Below, in pieces: positions 1-6,788 of a DNA stretch of 6,838 nt. This DNA comes from Betaproteobacteria bacterium (GTDB lineage: Bacteria > Pseudomonadota > Gammaproteobacteria > Burkholderiales > Burkholderiaceae_C): contig RFWA01000131.1 in the NCBI GenBank assembly GCA_009922295.1, forward strand, positions 1 through 6,838, read 5' to 3'. Position 1 is the first letter of the stretch. Each line of letters opens with the position of its first letter. The notes under the pieces were generated by a model that made no database searches, was not told the origin of the DNA, and worked only from the letters and a program-made list of their open reading frames with translations. Position numbers and translations under genes: made by a program.

Positions 1-893
1 AGCAGCACGATGCGGTCCCATCCGCCACTGGCGACGATACTCGGGTAATCGCGCATTCGCCTGCGGCTCGCCGGCGAACGCAAGTGGGTTGCCGGATCGT
101 CCAGCGCCCAGAGCGGAATGATGGTGTTCAGGAAGGTCGTGCCAAACAGTCGAGTGTGCATGTCGAAGGCAAGATCCACGCCCCTTTGTTGAGCGCGATC
201 GACAAGCTCCAAAGCGCGAGCCGCCTCATCTTCAGACGTTTTGCGTGGCAGTATGTGAGAGATCTGGGTGCGAACACCTGCAGCTTCACCAACGGCAATC
301 GCCTCGGCAATCGCGGATATTGCCTCGTCATCACGGCGTCGGGTGTGGGTCGCGTACAGCCCGCCCTTGCGGGCAAGAACGCTGCATAAAGCCATCAGCT
401 CGGAGTCGGGCGCGCCTCGCTCGGCTGGATACTCCAATCCTGTTGAGTAACCCCAGGCGCCATCGTCCAAGCCCTGCTCTAGCAAGGACTTCATCGCGTT
501 CAGTTCAGTAGGGTTCGCCGGCCGATCTGCCACTCCCAGCACAGCCCGCCTTAGCTGGCCGTTGGGCACCAGAGACAGCACATTCACTGCAGGCTTGGCG
601 TCGGCTAAGCGGTCCAGATAACCACTCATCCGGCTCCAATCCAACTTGATCTGGTTATTGAATCCGTAGATGTTCGCAGCCGCCGTATCGGGATTGACAA
701 TGGGTGCGCAACCAAATCCACAGTTACCTATGACCTCCAGTGTGACCCCCTGGAAGATCGCGCTCACCGCGCGGGGGTCGACCAGCAAGGTGTAGTCGGA
801 ATGGCTGTGGATGTCGATGAAACCGGGTGAGACAACCAGCCCGGTCGCATCGATGTCGCGTGCTGCAGTCACGCCGTCCAGCCTGCCGAGGTC
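1..893 (-). other. Amidohydrolase (D-aminoacylase-like) domain of the fusion, incomplete
   Basis: This is the second catalytic domain, separated so it is not overlooked. It holds the zinc-site pattern of N-acyl-D-amino-acid deacylases: HxH at 598/600, Cys 27 residues after the second His, then His at +152 and His at +182 from H600. From memory, the Alcaligenes D-aminoacylase ligands are H67, H69, C96, H220, H250 and D366, that is +27, +151 and +181 from its second His, a nearly exact match. By that spacing the Asp should fall near residue 898, about 95 bases beyond position 1, so an intact active site cannot be confirmed here. Known members hydrolyse N-acyl-D-amino acids to D-amino acid plus carboxylate. 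Other related amidohydrolases act on cyclic or carbamoylated substrates, so specificity is open. The usual N-terminal strand segment is shortened (see the junction entry). Confidence 0.85.
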
Positions 894-2600
894 GACCAGT
901 CGATCGGTCGCTGCCCGATCGATCAGCCCGTTGCGGATGACGACACCGTACAGCGACTCGGCTGCCGCCTGACTGACTTTGTCGTCCAGCACATCATCCA
1001 GCACAAGTTCGGGCGTGCGGGACAATGGCTTTCCGAACCCACCGCCGCCGGCGCTCACGTGGAGAAAAACATCGCCTGCGCGCCACTTCAGCGCTTCCAT
1101 CGGCATCGTCGGCAATGCGCGTGCCTTGCCTTGTGACGTCAGCGTGTTGAGTGAGCCGCCGCCGGGTAGCCCGCCGTTGAAGCCATAAGGCAGGTGGTCC
1201 CGACGGTCTGCGCGGGTGGTGAAGATCGCATCAGCCGCCAGCAGTTTGAATTCGCGCACATAGGCAAGGCCGCCTCTGAATTGACCGGCGCCACCTGAAT
1301 CCTGAACCATCCCGTACCTGACGATTTCAAGCGGCAACTCGGCCTCGATCAACTCCACGGGTTGGTTAGAGAGGTTGGCCGCAGGGTTGGAAATGCCTTC
1401 AACGCCATCCTTACCTGCGCGAGCCCCCCAGGTTCCTACCAGCACCTCGGTCAGGACAAAGGGTTTGCCCTCGTGGTAGCCACCCACCGAGAACAGGGTC
1501 GGCCCGCCTTCGCCCGCCGCCACGACCCGTGTGGGCACCACTTGCGCAAGTGCGCCCATGATGGCATCAAACACGCGGTAGCCCATGACACCACGAGCGC
1601 CGCAAGCGGCTGGCAGCACAGGGTTGAGAATCGTCCCCTCGGGTGCCACAAAGTGGATCGGCCGCATATACCCTTCGCAGTTGGGAATGTCTGGGCTGGT
1701 GACGCAACGGACCGCGCAATAGGCCGCAGATCGCGCCATCGCGATGGGGCAATTGATGGCGCCTTCCACCTGGGCCGAGGTGCCGGTGAAATCAACCACA
1801 ATTTCGTCTGCGGCGACTGTCAGGCACACCTCAATTTTGAGCCGCTCAGGCACCTCCCCCAGGCCGTCAATCCAGTCTGTAAAGCGGTACTCGCCATCTG
1901 GAATGTTACGGATAAATTCCCTCATCATGCGCTCGGCCTGGGTCATGACCGCATCAAGGTACGGCCGTACTTCGGTGCCACCATAGCGCTGGAGTAAAGC
2001 CGTGAAGCCCCTCTCGGCAACACTGCAAGCCGCTAATTGCGCGCGAAGGTCACCGAGCACCTGGATGGGTTGACGTGTATTTTTCTCGATGATGCGGAAC
2101 AGCGTCTCATTGGGCTGTCCAGCCTCGTACAGCTTTAGAAACGGGAGGCGAAGGCCTTCCTGGAAGACATCAGTGGCATGGATGGCAACGCTACCGGGCG
2201 TGATACCCCCAACGTCGGAGTGGTGCGCCATCGTGCAGGCGTAGCCCTCAATGTCACCCTCCCAAAACAACGGTTTAATGACGTAAATGTCTGGCAAATG
2301 CTGACCGCCACCGCCGTAGGGGTCGTTCATGATAAACACGTCACCCGGCGCCATTTTTCCACCATACTGCAGGGCCAGGTGCTGCATCGCATCAGGAAAA
2401 GCGCCCAGTTGCACGGCCAGCGTCAAGCCTTGCGCGATCACTTTGCCGGCACGGTCGCACAGGGCCGTCGAATAGTCCATCGAATCGCGCACGATGGGTG
2501 AATAGGCACTGCGCATGAGCACCAGAGCCATCTCGTCAGCGACGGACGACAAGGCGTTCTTGAGCACTTCAAGGGTAATGGGGTCAATGCGCTGCATCAT
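1..2600 (-). CDS. HyuB (hydantoinase/oxoprolinase B) fused to N-acyl-D-amino-acid deacylase-type amidohydrolase; 3' end outside window
   Basis: Translation from ATG 2600 gives at least 866 codons without a stop, running off the left edge. Residues 1 to about 569 are a full hydantoinase B subunit: an ITLEVLKNAL start, NDPYGGGGQHLPD (92-104), AHHSDVGG (125-132), a glycine-rich AGGGGFG block (about 517-523) and the usual C-terminal tail reaching YGVVIRNG at 551. HyuB with HyuA makes ATP-dependent ring-opening amidases (5-oxoprolinase, N-methylhydantoinase). From about residue 570 the chain becomes an amidohydrolase-superfamily metal enzyme like N-acyl-D-amino-acid deacylase: VSPGFIDIHSHSD (H598, H600), GNCGFG (C627), STGLEYP (719-725), ATHTRR (H752), ISH (H782). 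The catalytic Asp would lie beyond the edge. There is no ATG in frame between residues 501 and 658, so the second half has no obvious start of its own. The start overlaps the hyuA stop as ATGA, with a weak AGGT five bases upstream, suggesting translational coupling. ATG 2597 is an equivalent alternative start. The substrate is unknown. Confidence 0.88.
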   Translation of the reverse strand, partial: MMQRIDPITLEVLKNALSSVADEMALVLMRSAYSPIVRDSMDYSTALCDRAGKVIAQGLTLAVQLGAFPDAMQHLALQYGGKMAPGDVFIMNDPYGGGGQHLPDIYVIKPLFWEGDIEGYACTMAHHSDVGGITPGSVAIHATDVFQEGLRLPFLKLYEAGQPNETLFRIIEKNTRQPIQVLGDLRAQLAACSVAERGFTALLQRYGGTEVRPYLDAVMTQAERMMREFIRNIPDGEYRFTDWIDGLGEVPERLKIEVCLTVAADEIVVDFTGTSAQVEGAINCPIAMARSAAYCAVRCVTSPDIPNCEGYMRPIHFVAPEGTILNPVLPAACGARGVMGYRVFDAIMGALAQVVPTRVVAAGEGGPTLFSVGGYHEGKPFVLTEVLVGTWGARAGKDGVEGISNPAANLSNQPVELIEAELPLEIVRYGMVQDSGGAGQFRGGLAYVREFKLLAADAIFTTRADRRDHLPYGFNGGLPGGGSLNTLTSQGKARALPTMPMEALKWRAGDVFLHVSAGGGGFGKPLSRTPELVLDDVLDDKVSQAAAESLYGVVIRNGLIDRAATDRLVDLGRLDGVTAARDIDATGLVVSPGFIDIHSHSDYTLLVDPRAVSAIFQGVTLEVIGNCGFGCAPIVNPDTAAANIYGFNNQIKLDWSRMSGYLDRLADAKPAVNVLSLVPNGQLRRAVLGVADRPANPTELNAMKSLLEQGLDDGAWGYSTGLEYPAERGAPDSELMALCSVLARKGGLYATHTRRRDDEAISAIAEAIAVGEAAGVRTQISHILPRKTSEDEAARALELVDRAQQRGVDLAFDMHTRLFGTTFLNTIIPLWALDDPATHLRSPASRRRMRDYPSIVASGGWDRIVL
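870..1050 (-). other. HyuB-amidohydrolase junction
   Basis: In the fused protein, residues 518-577 run from the HyuB glycine block through its tail (ELVLDDVLDDKVSQAAAESL, then YGVVIRNG at 551-558 and IDRAATDRLVDLG) into RLDGVTAARDIDATG of the amidohydrolase. YGVVIRNGLI fits two families at once: HyuB tails commonly contain YGVV followed by a Gly- and Asp-containing stretch and AAT, and amidohydrolases commonly begin with a YDVVIRNG-like strand. From Y551 to H598 is 47 residues, against roughly 60 expected from an amidohydrolase start to the HxH motif. The fusion therefore seems to have merged the two ends with a loss of about 15 residues. Only GTG or TTG codons could serve as internal starts here (for example GTG at 872), and none has a convincing ribosome binding site. 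Confidence 0.7.
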
Positions 2601-4669
2601 GGCGTACCTGCGTCAATCACGATATTGCCTTGGGCATCCAGCATCGCGTGCGCACCAGGCGGGACGATGCAGGTCGAATCAAATTCTTCAACGATGAAGG
2701 GGCCTGCCATCCCACCAACGAGCGCCCCGCGTGAGACCACCGGCGTGTCCATCAGTCCACCATTGAAATAGACCTTGCGGTTCAACAGGGCGGGGCCGGA
2801 CGTCTGGGCCTCTTGAAGCTGCTGCGCGAGGCCTTCTTTACCGGGCGGCTGGGTCGAGGCCAGCACCCGGATGTTGATGAGATCAACAGGGTCACCGGGA
2901 GAACTATGGCCATAGGTCCGTGCGTGTTCGGCATGGAAGGCTGCCTCCAATGCGGCCATGTCGACGGCTTCGACCGGAATCGTCAACTCAAACGCCTGCC
3001 CGGTGTAGCGCAGGTCTGCCAGGCGCCTTAGCGTGATGCGATCGTCAGGCACGCCCTCCTGACGCATAGAACCGAGAACCTCCGTCGCCAATTGACCATA
3101 GATGCCCTCCAATGAGCCAGCATCGAGCGCCGTCGTTTTTCGAAATATCGATCGCTGCTGCGTGTACTCGACATTGGAAAAAAGCAAACCGGCCGCGCTG
3201 AAGACGCCGGGCGCTGGCGGGATGAGCACCCGCTTCATGCCCAACTCCCGCGCAATGGCCACCGCAACCACGGGTCCGTTACCGCCAAAGGCCACCAAGC
3301 TGAAATCCCGCGGGTCACGCCCACGGTAGGTTGACACCGCCTTCACCGCCCGGGTCATGGTGGCGATAGCGATCGTATACACACCCTGTGCAGCCTGTTG
3401 AACATTCAGCGACAGAGGCCGAGCCACATGGCGTTCAATGGCATCGCGCGAGCGTTGTGCGTCAATCCGCAATTTCCCACCGACCAGGTACTCCGGGTTC
3501 AGGTAACCCAGGACAACGGCCGCGTCGGTGAACGTCGCCTGGTCACCGCCCAAACCGTAGCAGGCCGGCCCAGGCATCGCGCCGGCGCTCTTGGGACCAA
3601 CCTTGATGGCCCCCGACGCATCAACCGTCACAATACTTCCGCCACCGGCACCGATCTCCGATATGTCAATGAACGGCAGCTTGATCGCGTACCCCCCTCC
3701 CTTGACCAACTTGGAGCTGACATTGATACCGGCACCGACCTCGTATTCGGTGGTCCGCGCGGGCTCACCGTTTTCCACCATGGCCGCCTTGGCCGTTGTG
3801 CCGCCCATGTCAAATGAAATCACGTTGTCCAGTCCGGCGGAGCGGGCCATGCTGGCGCAAGCGATCACGCCTGCGGCAGGGCCGGATTCAACCAGAAATG
3901 CTGGTTTGGACGCGGCAGCAGCAGCGGACATCGTGCCGCCATTCGACTGCATGATGTGCAGGGGCCCCATCACGCCTGTTTGTTTGAGGCGGGTCGACAG
4001 CGATTGCACATAATCGCGCACGACCGGGCCGATATAGGCATTGACCACCGCAGTGCTGGTGCGTTCGTACTCGCGGATCTCGGGCAGGATGTCAGACGAC
4101 AAGCTGACGTAAACCTTGCCGCCAAGTTCCCTGGCCAGAATGTCGCCGATGCGTTTTTCGTGGACTGAGTTCACGTAAGAATGAAGCAGGCAGACAGCAA
4201 CGGACTCGATACCCTCCTGCTGGAGGCGACCGGCGATCTCCCGAACCTGACCCTCGTCAAGCGCGAGCTTGATCTTGCCATCGGCGCCCATACGCTCTCT
4301 CACCTCAAAACGATGGCGCCGCGGGACCAGCGGCGCCGGCTTGTCGTATTGCAGGTCGTACATGACGGGGATACGAAGACGCCGCATTTCCAGAACGTCT
4401 CTGAAACCCTCGGTTGTGATAAGCGCCGTTTTTGCACCCTTGTGCTCCAGAATGGTGTTTGTGGCCACGGTCGTCGCGTGCACCACGGCTTCGATCTGGC
4501 CGGGATCAATGCCAAGACTGTCGCGAATTTCGTCGACTGCAGACAGGATCGCGCGGCTGTAGTCGTCTGGCGTGGACGACACCTTCAGGGTACGTACCGT
4601 CCCGTTACCCCTGAGCACAATGTCTGTGAAAGTTCCGCCGATGTCGCAGGCAAGGATGTACTTGTTCAT
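2597..4669 (-). CDS. hyuA: HyuA-type hydantoinase/5-oxoprolinase subunit A (ATP-binding)
   Basis: This 690-residue protein is a typical length for the A subunit of the HyuA/oxoprolinase/acetone-carboxylase-beta-like family, an ASKHA-fold ATPase. It phosphorylates the lactam or imide substrate, or drives its opening, together with HyuB in the cytoplasm. Visible motifs, numbered from ATG 4669: DIGGTFTD (9-16, phosphate loop), HATTVATNT (64-72), SGPAAGV (262-268), FDMGGTT (286-292, second phosphate loop), GAGGGSIV (340-347), SAGAMPGPACYG (361-372), FGGNGP (461-466) and PPAPGVFSAAGLL (484-496). An ATG at 4693 would add eight residues, but it lies inside the predicted -10 element, and family proteins start close before the DIGGTFTD motif, so 4669 is preferred. 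No strong Shine-Dalgarno is seen at either start. The gene ends GTP-stop, overlapping the next ATG by four bases. Substrate (5-oxoproline, hydantoin, N-methylhydantoin or other) cannot be told from sequence. Confidence 0.93.
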   Translation of the reverse strand: MNKYILACDIGGTFTDIVLRGNGTVRTLKVSSTPDDYSRAILSAVDEIRDSLGIDPGQIEAVVHATTVATNTILEHKGAKTALITTEGFRDVLEMRRLRIPVMYDLQYDKPAPLVPRRHRFEVRERMGADGKIKLALDEGQVREIAGRLQQEGIESVAVCLLHSYVNSVHEKRIGDILARELGGKVYVSLSSDILPEIREYERTSTAVVNAYIGPVVRDYVQSLSTRLKQTGVMGPLHIMQSNGGTMSAAAAASKPAFLVESGPAAGVIACASMARSAGLDNVISFDMGGTTAKAAMVENGEPARTTEYEVGAGINVSSKLVKGGGYAIKLPFIDISEIGAGGGSIVTVDASGAIKVGPKSAGAMPGPACYGLGGDQATFTDAAVVLGYLNPEYLVGGKLRIDAQRSRDAIERHVARPLSLNVQQAAQGVYTIAIATMTRAVKAVSTYRGRDPRDFSLVAFGGNGPVVAVAIARELGMKRVLIPPAPGVFSAAGLLFSNVEYTQQRSIFRKTTALDAGSLEGIYGQLATEVLGSMRQEGVPDDRITLRRLADLRYTGQAFELTIPVEAVDMAALEAAFHAEHARTYGHSSPGDPVDLINIRVLASTQPPGKEGLAQQLQEAQTSGPALLNRKVYFNGGLMDTPVVSRGALVGGMAGPFIVEEFDSTCIVPPGAHAMLDAQGNIVIDAGTP

Positions 4670-4688
4670 GCCTGCATGTTGGCAGTAG

Positions 4689-4703
4689 ATCATTCATAAT
4701 GAT
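4689..4703. promoter_or_regulatory. LysR-type operator candidate in the divergent spacer
   Basis: ATCATTCATAATGAT is a perfect 6-bp inverted repeat (ATCATT/AATGAT) around a 3-base centre and contains the T-N11-A pattern (T4690, A4702) typical of LysR-family sites. It overlaps the predicted -10 of hyuA. The core TTCATAAT (4693-4700) recurs at 4724-4731, 31 bp away, close to three helical turns. This would suit a regulator tetramer touching two sites on the same DNA face. Binding by the adjacent LysR protein is inferred from the divergent arrangement. Confidence 0.55.
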
Positions 4704-4720
4704 ATTAAAACTTTTTTCAA
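4693..4720 (-). promoter_or_regulatory. Predicted hyuA operon promoter
   Basis: On the minus strand, TTGAAA (4720-4715, five of six to the -35 consensus) is followed after 16 bases by TATGAA (4698-4693, four of six to -10). Initiation would fall near 4686, giving a leader of about 17 bases before ATG 4669. This supports the shorter hyuA start. Position and composition are suggestive, but the whole spacer is AT-rich and chance matches are likely there. Confidence 0.45.
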
Positions 4721-4742
4721 ATCTTCATAATTTTTATTTATC

Positions 4743-5663
4743 ATGCGATTCACCTTGGCCCAGCTAGAGGCATTGCACTGGGTGGCACGCTTGGGCAGCG
4801 TTCGGGCGGCGGCAAACCATCTGCATCTGACGCAACCAGCCGTGTCGGTGCGCTTGAGGGAGTTGGAGGCCGGGGTCGGTGGGCCGCTGATCCAGCGCGA
4901 CAGTTACCGCGCCACGCCGACGCCACTGGGCCGAGAGATTGCCAGTCACGCCAAACGCATACTGGCCGCTTGCGACGGTTTGGACGGCCACCTGGACCGG
5001 GACGAGCCGCTGCGGGGCCCAGTTCGTATTGGAGTAGCAGACACTTTTGCGGTGACCTGCCTGCCCGAACTAATGCGCTTGATTGACACCCGTTTTCCAG
5101 ACGCTCGGGCTGAGATACGGGCAGATTTCAGCGCACGCCTGAATGAATCGCTGCAGGCCGGCGACCTGGACATCGCTGTCCTGACAGCGCCGGAGCCCAA
5201 TTCGCTGATCATCGTGGAGCCCTTGGTTGAACTGGCCCTGATGTGGGTCGCATCTCCCAAACTCAAGCTCAGCAAAGGGTCATTGCGGCCGGCCGATCTG
5301 GTGTCCCTGCCGATCATCACCAATCCAAACCCCTCGGGCCTTCACACCAGCATTGCTGGATGGTTCTCGGCCGCAGGGCTGCAACCGGAACGCATCAACA
5401 CCTGCAACAGCATGGTCATCATGACCACGCTTGCCCGAGAGGGCGCTGGCATCAGCCTGCTACCGGTTTCGATTTTGCGCGAAGAACTCGATGCCAAGAA
5501 ACTGATGATCCTCAAGGTAGTGCCCAAAGTGAGCGGACATACACTCACCGTGGCCTACCACCGCAGCCATCGCGCGCCCGGCATGCGCGCTTTAGCACAA
5601 ATGATTCACGAGATCACCGGCCGTAGCGACCTGGCACAGTACCGCCCGACGGGCACGCACTGA
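4743..5663 (+). CDS. LysR-family transcriptional regulator
   Basis: At 306 residues this is the normal LysR-type length. The N-terminal winged helix-turn-helix spans about residues 3-62: LAQLEALHWVARLGSVRAAA, then NHLHLTQPAVSVRLRELE (25-42), with the conserved TQPAVS segment. From about residue 90 (GPVRIGVADTFAV) to the end lies the periplasmic-binding-like effector domain, which usually binds a pathway substrate or intermediate and changes DNA bending. It is divergent from hyuA with 73 bases between the starts, the classic arrangement for a regulator controlling its neighbour and itself. ATG 4743 is the first methionine and begins the HTH directly; no clear Shine-Dalgarno precedes it, only the AT-rich spacer. 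Possible -10-like CATAAT sequences (4695-4700, 4726-4731) lack a convincing -35. The effector is unknown; a ring-containing amide or its amino acid product is a reasonable guess from context. Confidence 0.93.
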   Translation: MRFTLAQLEALHWVARLGSVRAAANHLHLTQPAVSVRLRELEAGVGGPLIQRDSYRATPTPLGREIASHAKRILAACDGLDGHLDRDEPLRGPVRIGVADTFAVTCLPELMRLIDTRFPDARAEIRADFSARLNESLQAGDLDIAVLTAPEPNSLIIVEPLVELALMWVASPKLKLSKGSLRPADLVSLPIITNPNPSGLHTSIAGWFSAAGLQPERINTCNSMVIMTTLAREGAGISLLPVSILREELDAKKLMILKVVPKVSGHTLTVAYHRSHRAPGMRALAQMIHEITGRSDLAQYRPTGTH

Positions 5664-5720
5664 ACGATTTCCAATGCCGCACCACCCGCAAATGCCACAG
5701 CCTGGAACTCAAAAAGAAAG
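5664..5720. other. Convergent intergenic gap, no terminator recognised
   Basis: The 57 bases between the stop codons of the LysR and Bug genes contain no GC-rich hairpin followed by a T-run on either strand. The short T-rich stretch seen on the minus strand is not preceded by a stem. Termination may be Rho-dependent, or transcripts may overlap. Confidence 0.5.
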
Positions 5721-6704
5721 TTACTGCGCCTGAAACCCACTCGCCTTGATCACCCGCGCCCAAGTCTGGGCGTAGGCGCGCTCGCGGCTGGCCAACTGCT
5801 CGGGCGGCATGTGGCCCACCGCCAGGCCCATGGCGGTGAGCTGGTTGCGCACATCGGGCTGGGTCAGCACCTTGGCCAAGGCCTCTGAGAATCGGTCGAT
5901 CACAGCCTTGGGTGTACCGGCCGGGGCGAAGTAACCGTAATAGGGAATATCTTCAAAACCGGCCAGCCCCAGCTCGGTGAACGTTGGCACGTCCGGCATC
6001 ACGGCCTGGCGTGCAGGTCCCATCACGGCCACCACACGGATCTTGCCAGCCTTGTGGTTTTCAATGAAATCGGGGATGGACGCCACACCGGCGGCAATCT
6101 GGTTGCCCAGCATGTCGGCCATCATCGGTGCGCTGCCGCGGTAGGGTGCCGCCTGCAAATCAAGTGAGTACTTCTGGCCCACCACATTCACCAGGAACTC
6201 CGGCACCGAGGCCGGCGCCGGCACACCGACCGTGCCCTTGCCACCACCCTGGCTGCGCACCCAGGCCACATAGTCGTTGACCGACTTGGCCGGGGTGCCA
6301 CCCGACACCGCCAGCGCGTTGACAAAGGTGGCAAAGCCAGCCACTGCCACAAAATCTTTGGCCGGGTCAAAGCCCGGGTTCTTCATGACCAGCGGCAGGA
6401 TGGAGACCGAGTGGTCATGCGTCAAAAACAGGGTGTTGCCGTCAGGGGCAGCCGCCTTGAGCGCCTGGGCCGCCAACTGGCCACCAGCGCCAGCCTTGTT
6501 CTCCACGATCACCGGCACGCCCAGCTGGTCCTTGAGCCTCTCCGCCAGTACACGGGCAATGGCGTCGGTGCCACCACCGGGTGGGAAGCCGACCAGCACC
6601 TTGATGGGATTACCCTGTGCAAATGCCACCCCAGCCAAGGCCATGCCGCTCACCAGCAGCAGCGTGCAGAAAAGACCGCGCAAACGAAACAACGATGGGC
6701 TCAT
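5721..6704 (-). CDS. Bug/TctC-family tripartite tricarboxylate transporter substrate-binding protein
   Basis: This 327-residue protein is the usual size for periplasmic Bug receptors. Residues 1-29 form a signal peptide: basic start (R7, R9), hydrophobic LFCTLLLVSGMALAGV, cleavage probably after AFA (29). The mature part shows family landmarks: IKVLVGFPPGGGTDAIAR (34-51) with the ligand-loop Asp47, ENKAGAGG (68-75), YRGSAPMMADMLGNQI (188-203) and PDVPTFTELGL (about 237-247). These proteins bind carboxylates, amino acids or other small ligands; many are orphans without adjacent membrane subunits, as here. A longer reading from ATG 6797 would put 31 unlikely residues before the signal peptide, whereas ATG 6704 follows a good AGGAG at six bases. 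It is convergent with the LysR gene and on its own transcript. Uptake of a substrate for the hyu operon is possible but rests only on proximity. Confidence 0.92.
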   Translation of the reverse strand: MSPSLFRLRGLFCTLLLVSGMALAGVAFAQGNPIKVLVGFPPGGGTDAIARVLAERLKDQLGVPVIVENKAGAGGQLAAQALKAAAPDGNTLFLTHDHSVSILPLVMKNPGFDPAKDFVAVAGFATFVNALAVSGGTPAKSVNDYVAWVRSQGGGKGTVGVPAPASVPEFLVNVVGQKYSLDLQAAPYRGSAPMMADMLGNQIAAGVASIPDFIENHKAGKIRVVAVMGPARQAVMPDVPTFTELGLAGFEDIPYYGYFAPAGTPKAVIDRFSEALAKVLTQPDVRNQLTAMGLAVGHMPPEQLASRERAYAQTWARVIKASGFQAQ

Positions 6705-6710
6705 GAACAA

Positions 6711-6716
6711 CTCCTG
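6711..6716 (-). promoter_or_regulatory. Ribosome binding site fixing the Bug protein start
   Basis: CAGGAG on the minus strand sits six bases before ATG 6704 and is the strongest Shine-Dalgarno in the window. It decides for 6704 over the upstream in-frame ATG at 6797. Further upstream, TATCAT (6736-6731) is a possible -10 for this gene, but no convincing -35 accompanies it. Confidence 0.75.
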
Positions 6717-6788
6717 TGAAAGTAAGGCAAATGATAAGCGACGGGTCAGGCGAAAGGCCCAGACTGGCGCCTTGGTACAGTGCAGGCC

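Noticed and set aside
870..872. GTG at codon 577 as a separate start for the amidohydrolase
   Set aside because: An AGG lies upstream but too far away, and the product would lack the N-terminal strand segment. The unbroken HyuB frame makes read-through the simpler reading, though it is not excluded.
1362..1997. 211-codon plus-strand open frame
   Set aside because: It lies antisense to conserved HyuB sequence, has no recognisable domain, and is of the size expected by chance opposite GC-rich genes.
4181..4699. 172-codon plus-strand open frame antisense to hyuA
   Set aside because: It mirrors the conserved hyuA N-terminus, crosses the promoter region, and shows no protein family features.
5664..5720. 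Possible bidirectional terminator between convergent genes
   Set aside because: Repeated ATGCC and TGCGG-like words do not pair into a stable stem next to a T-run.
6776..6781. TACAGT as a -10 for the right-edge gene
   Set aside because: It matches only four of six bases, has no -35 at the right distance, and lies only seven bases from the ATG.
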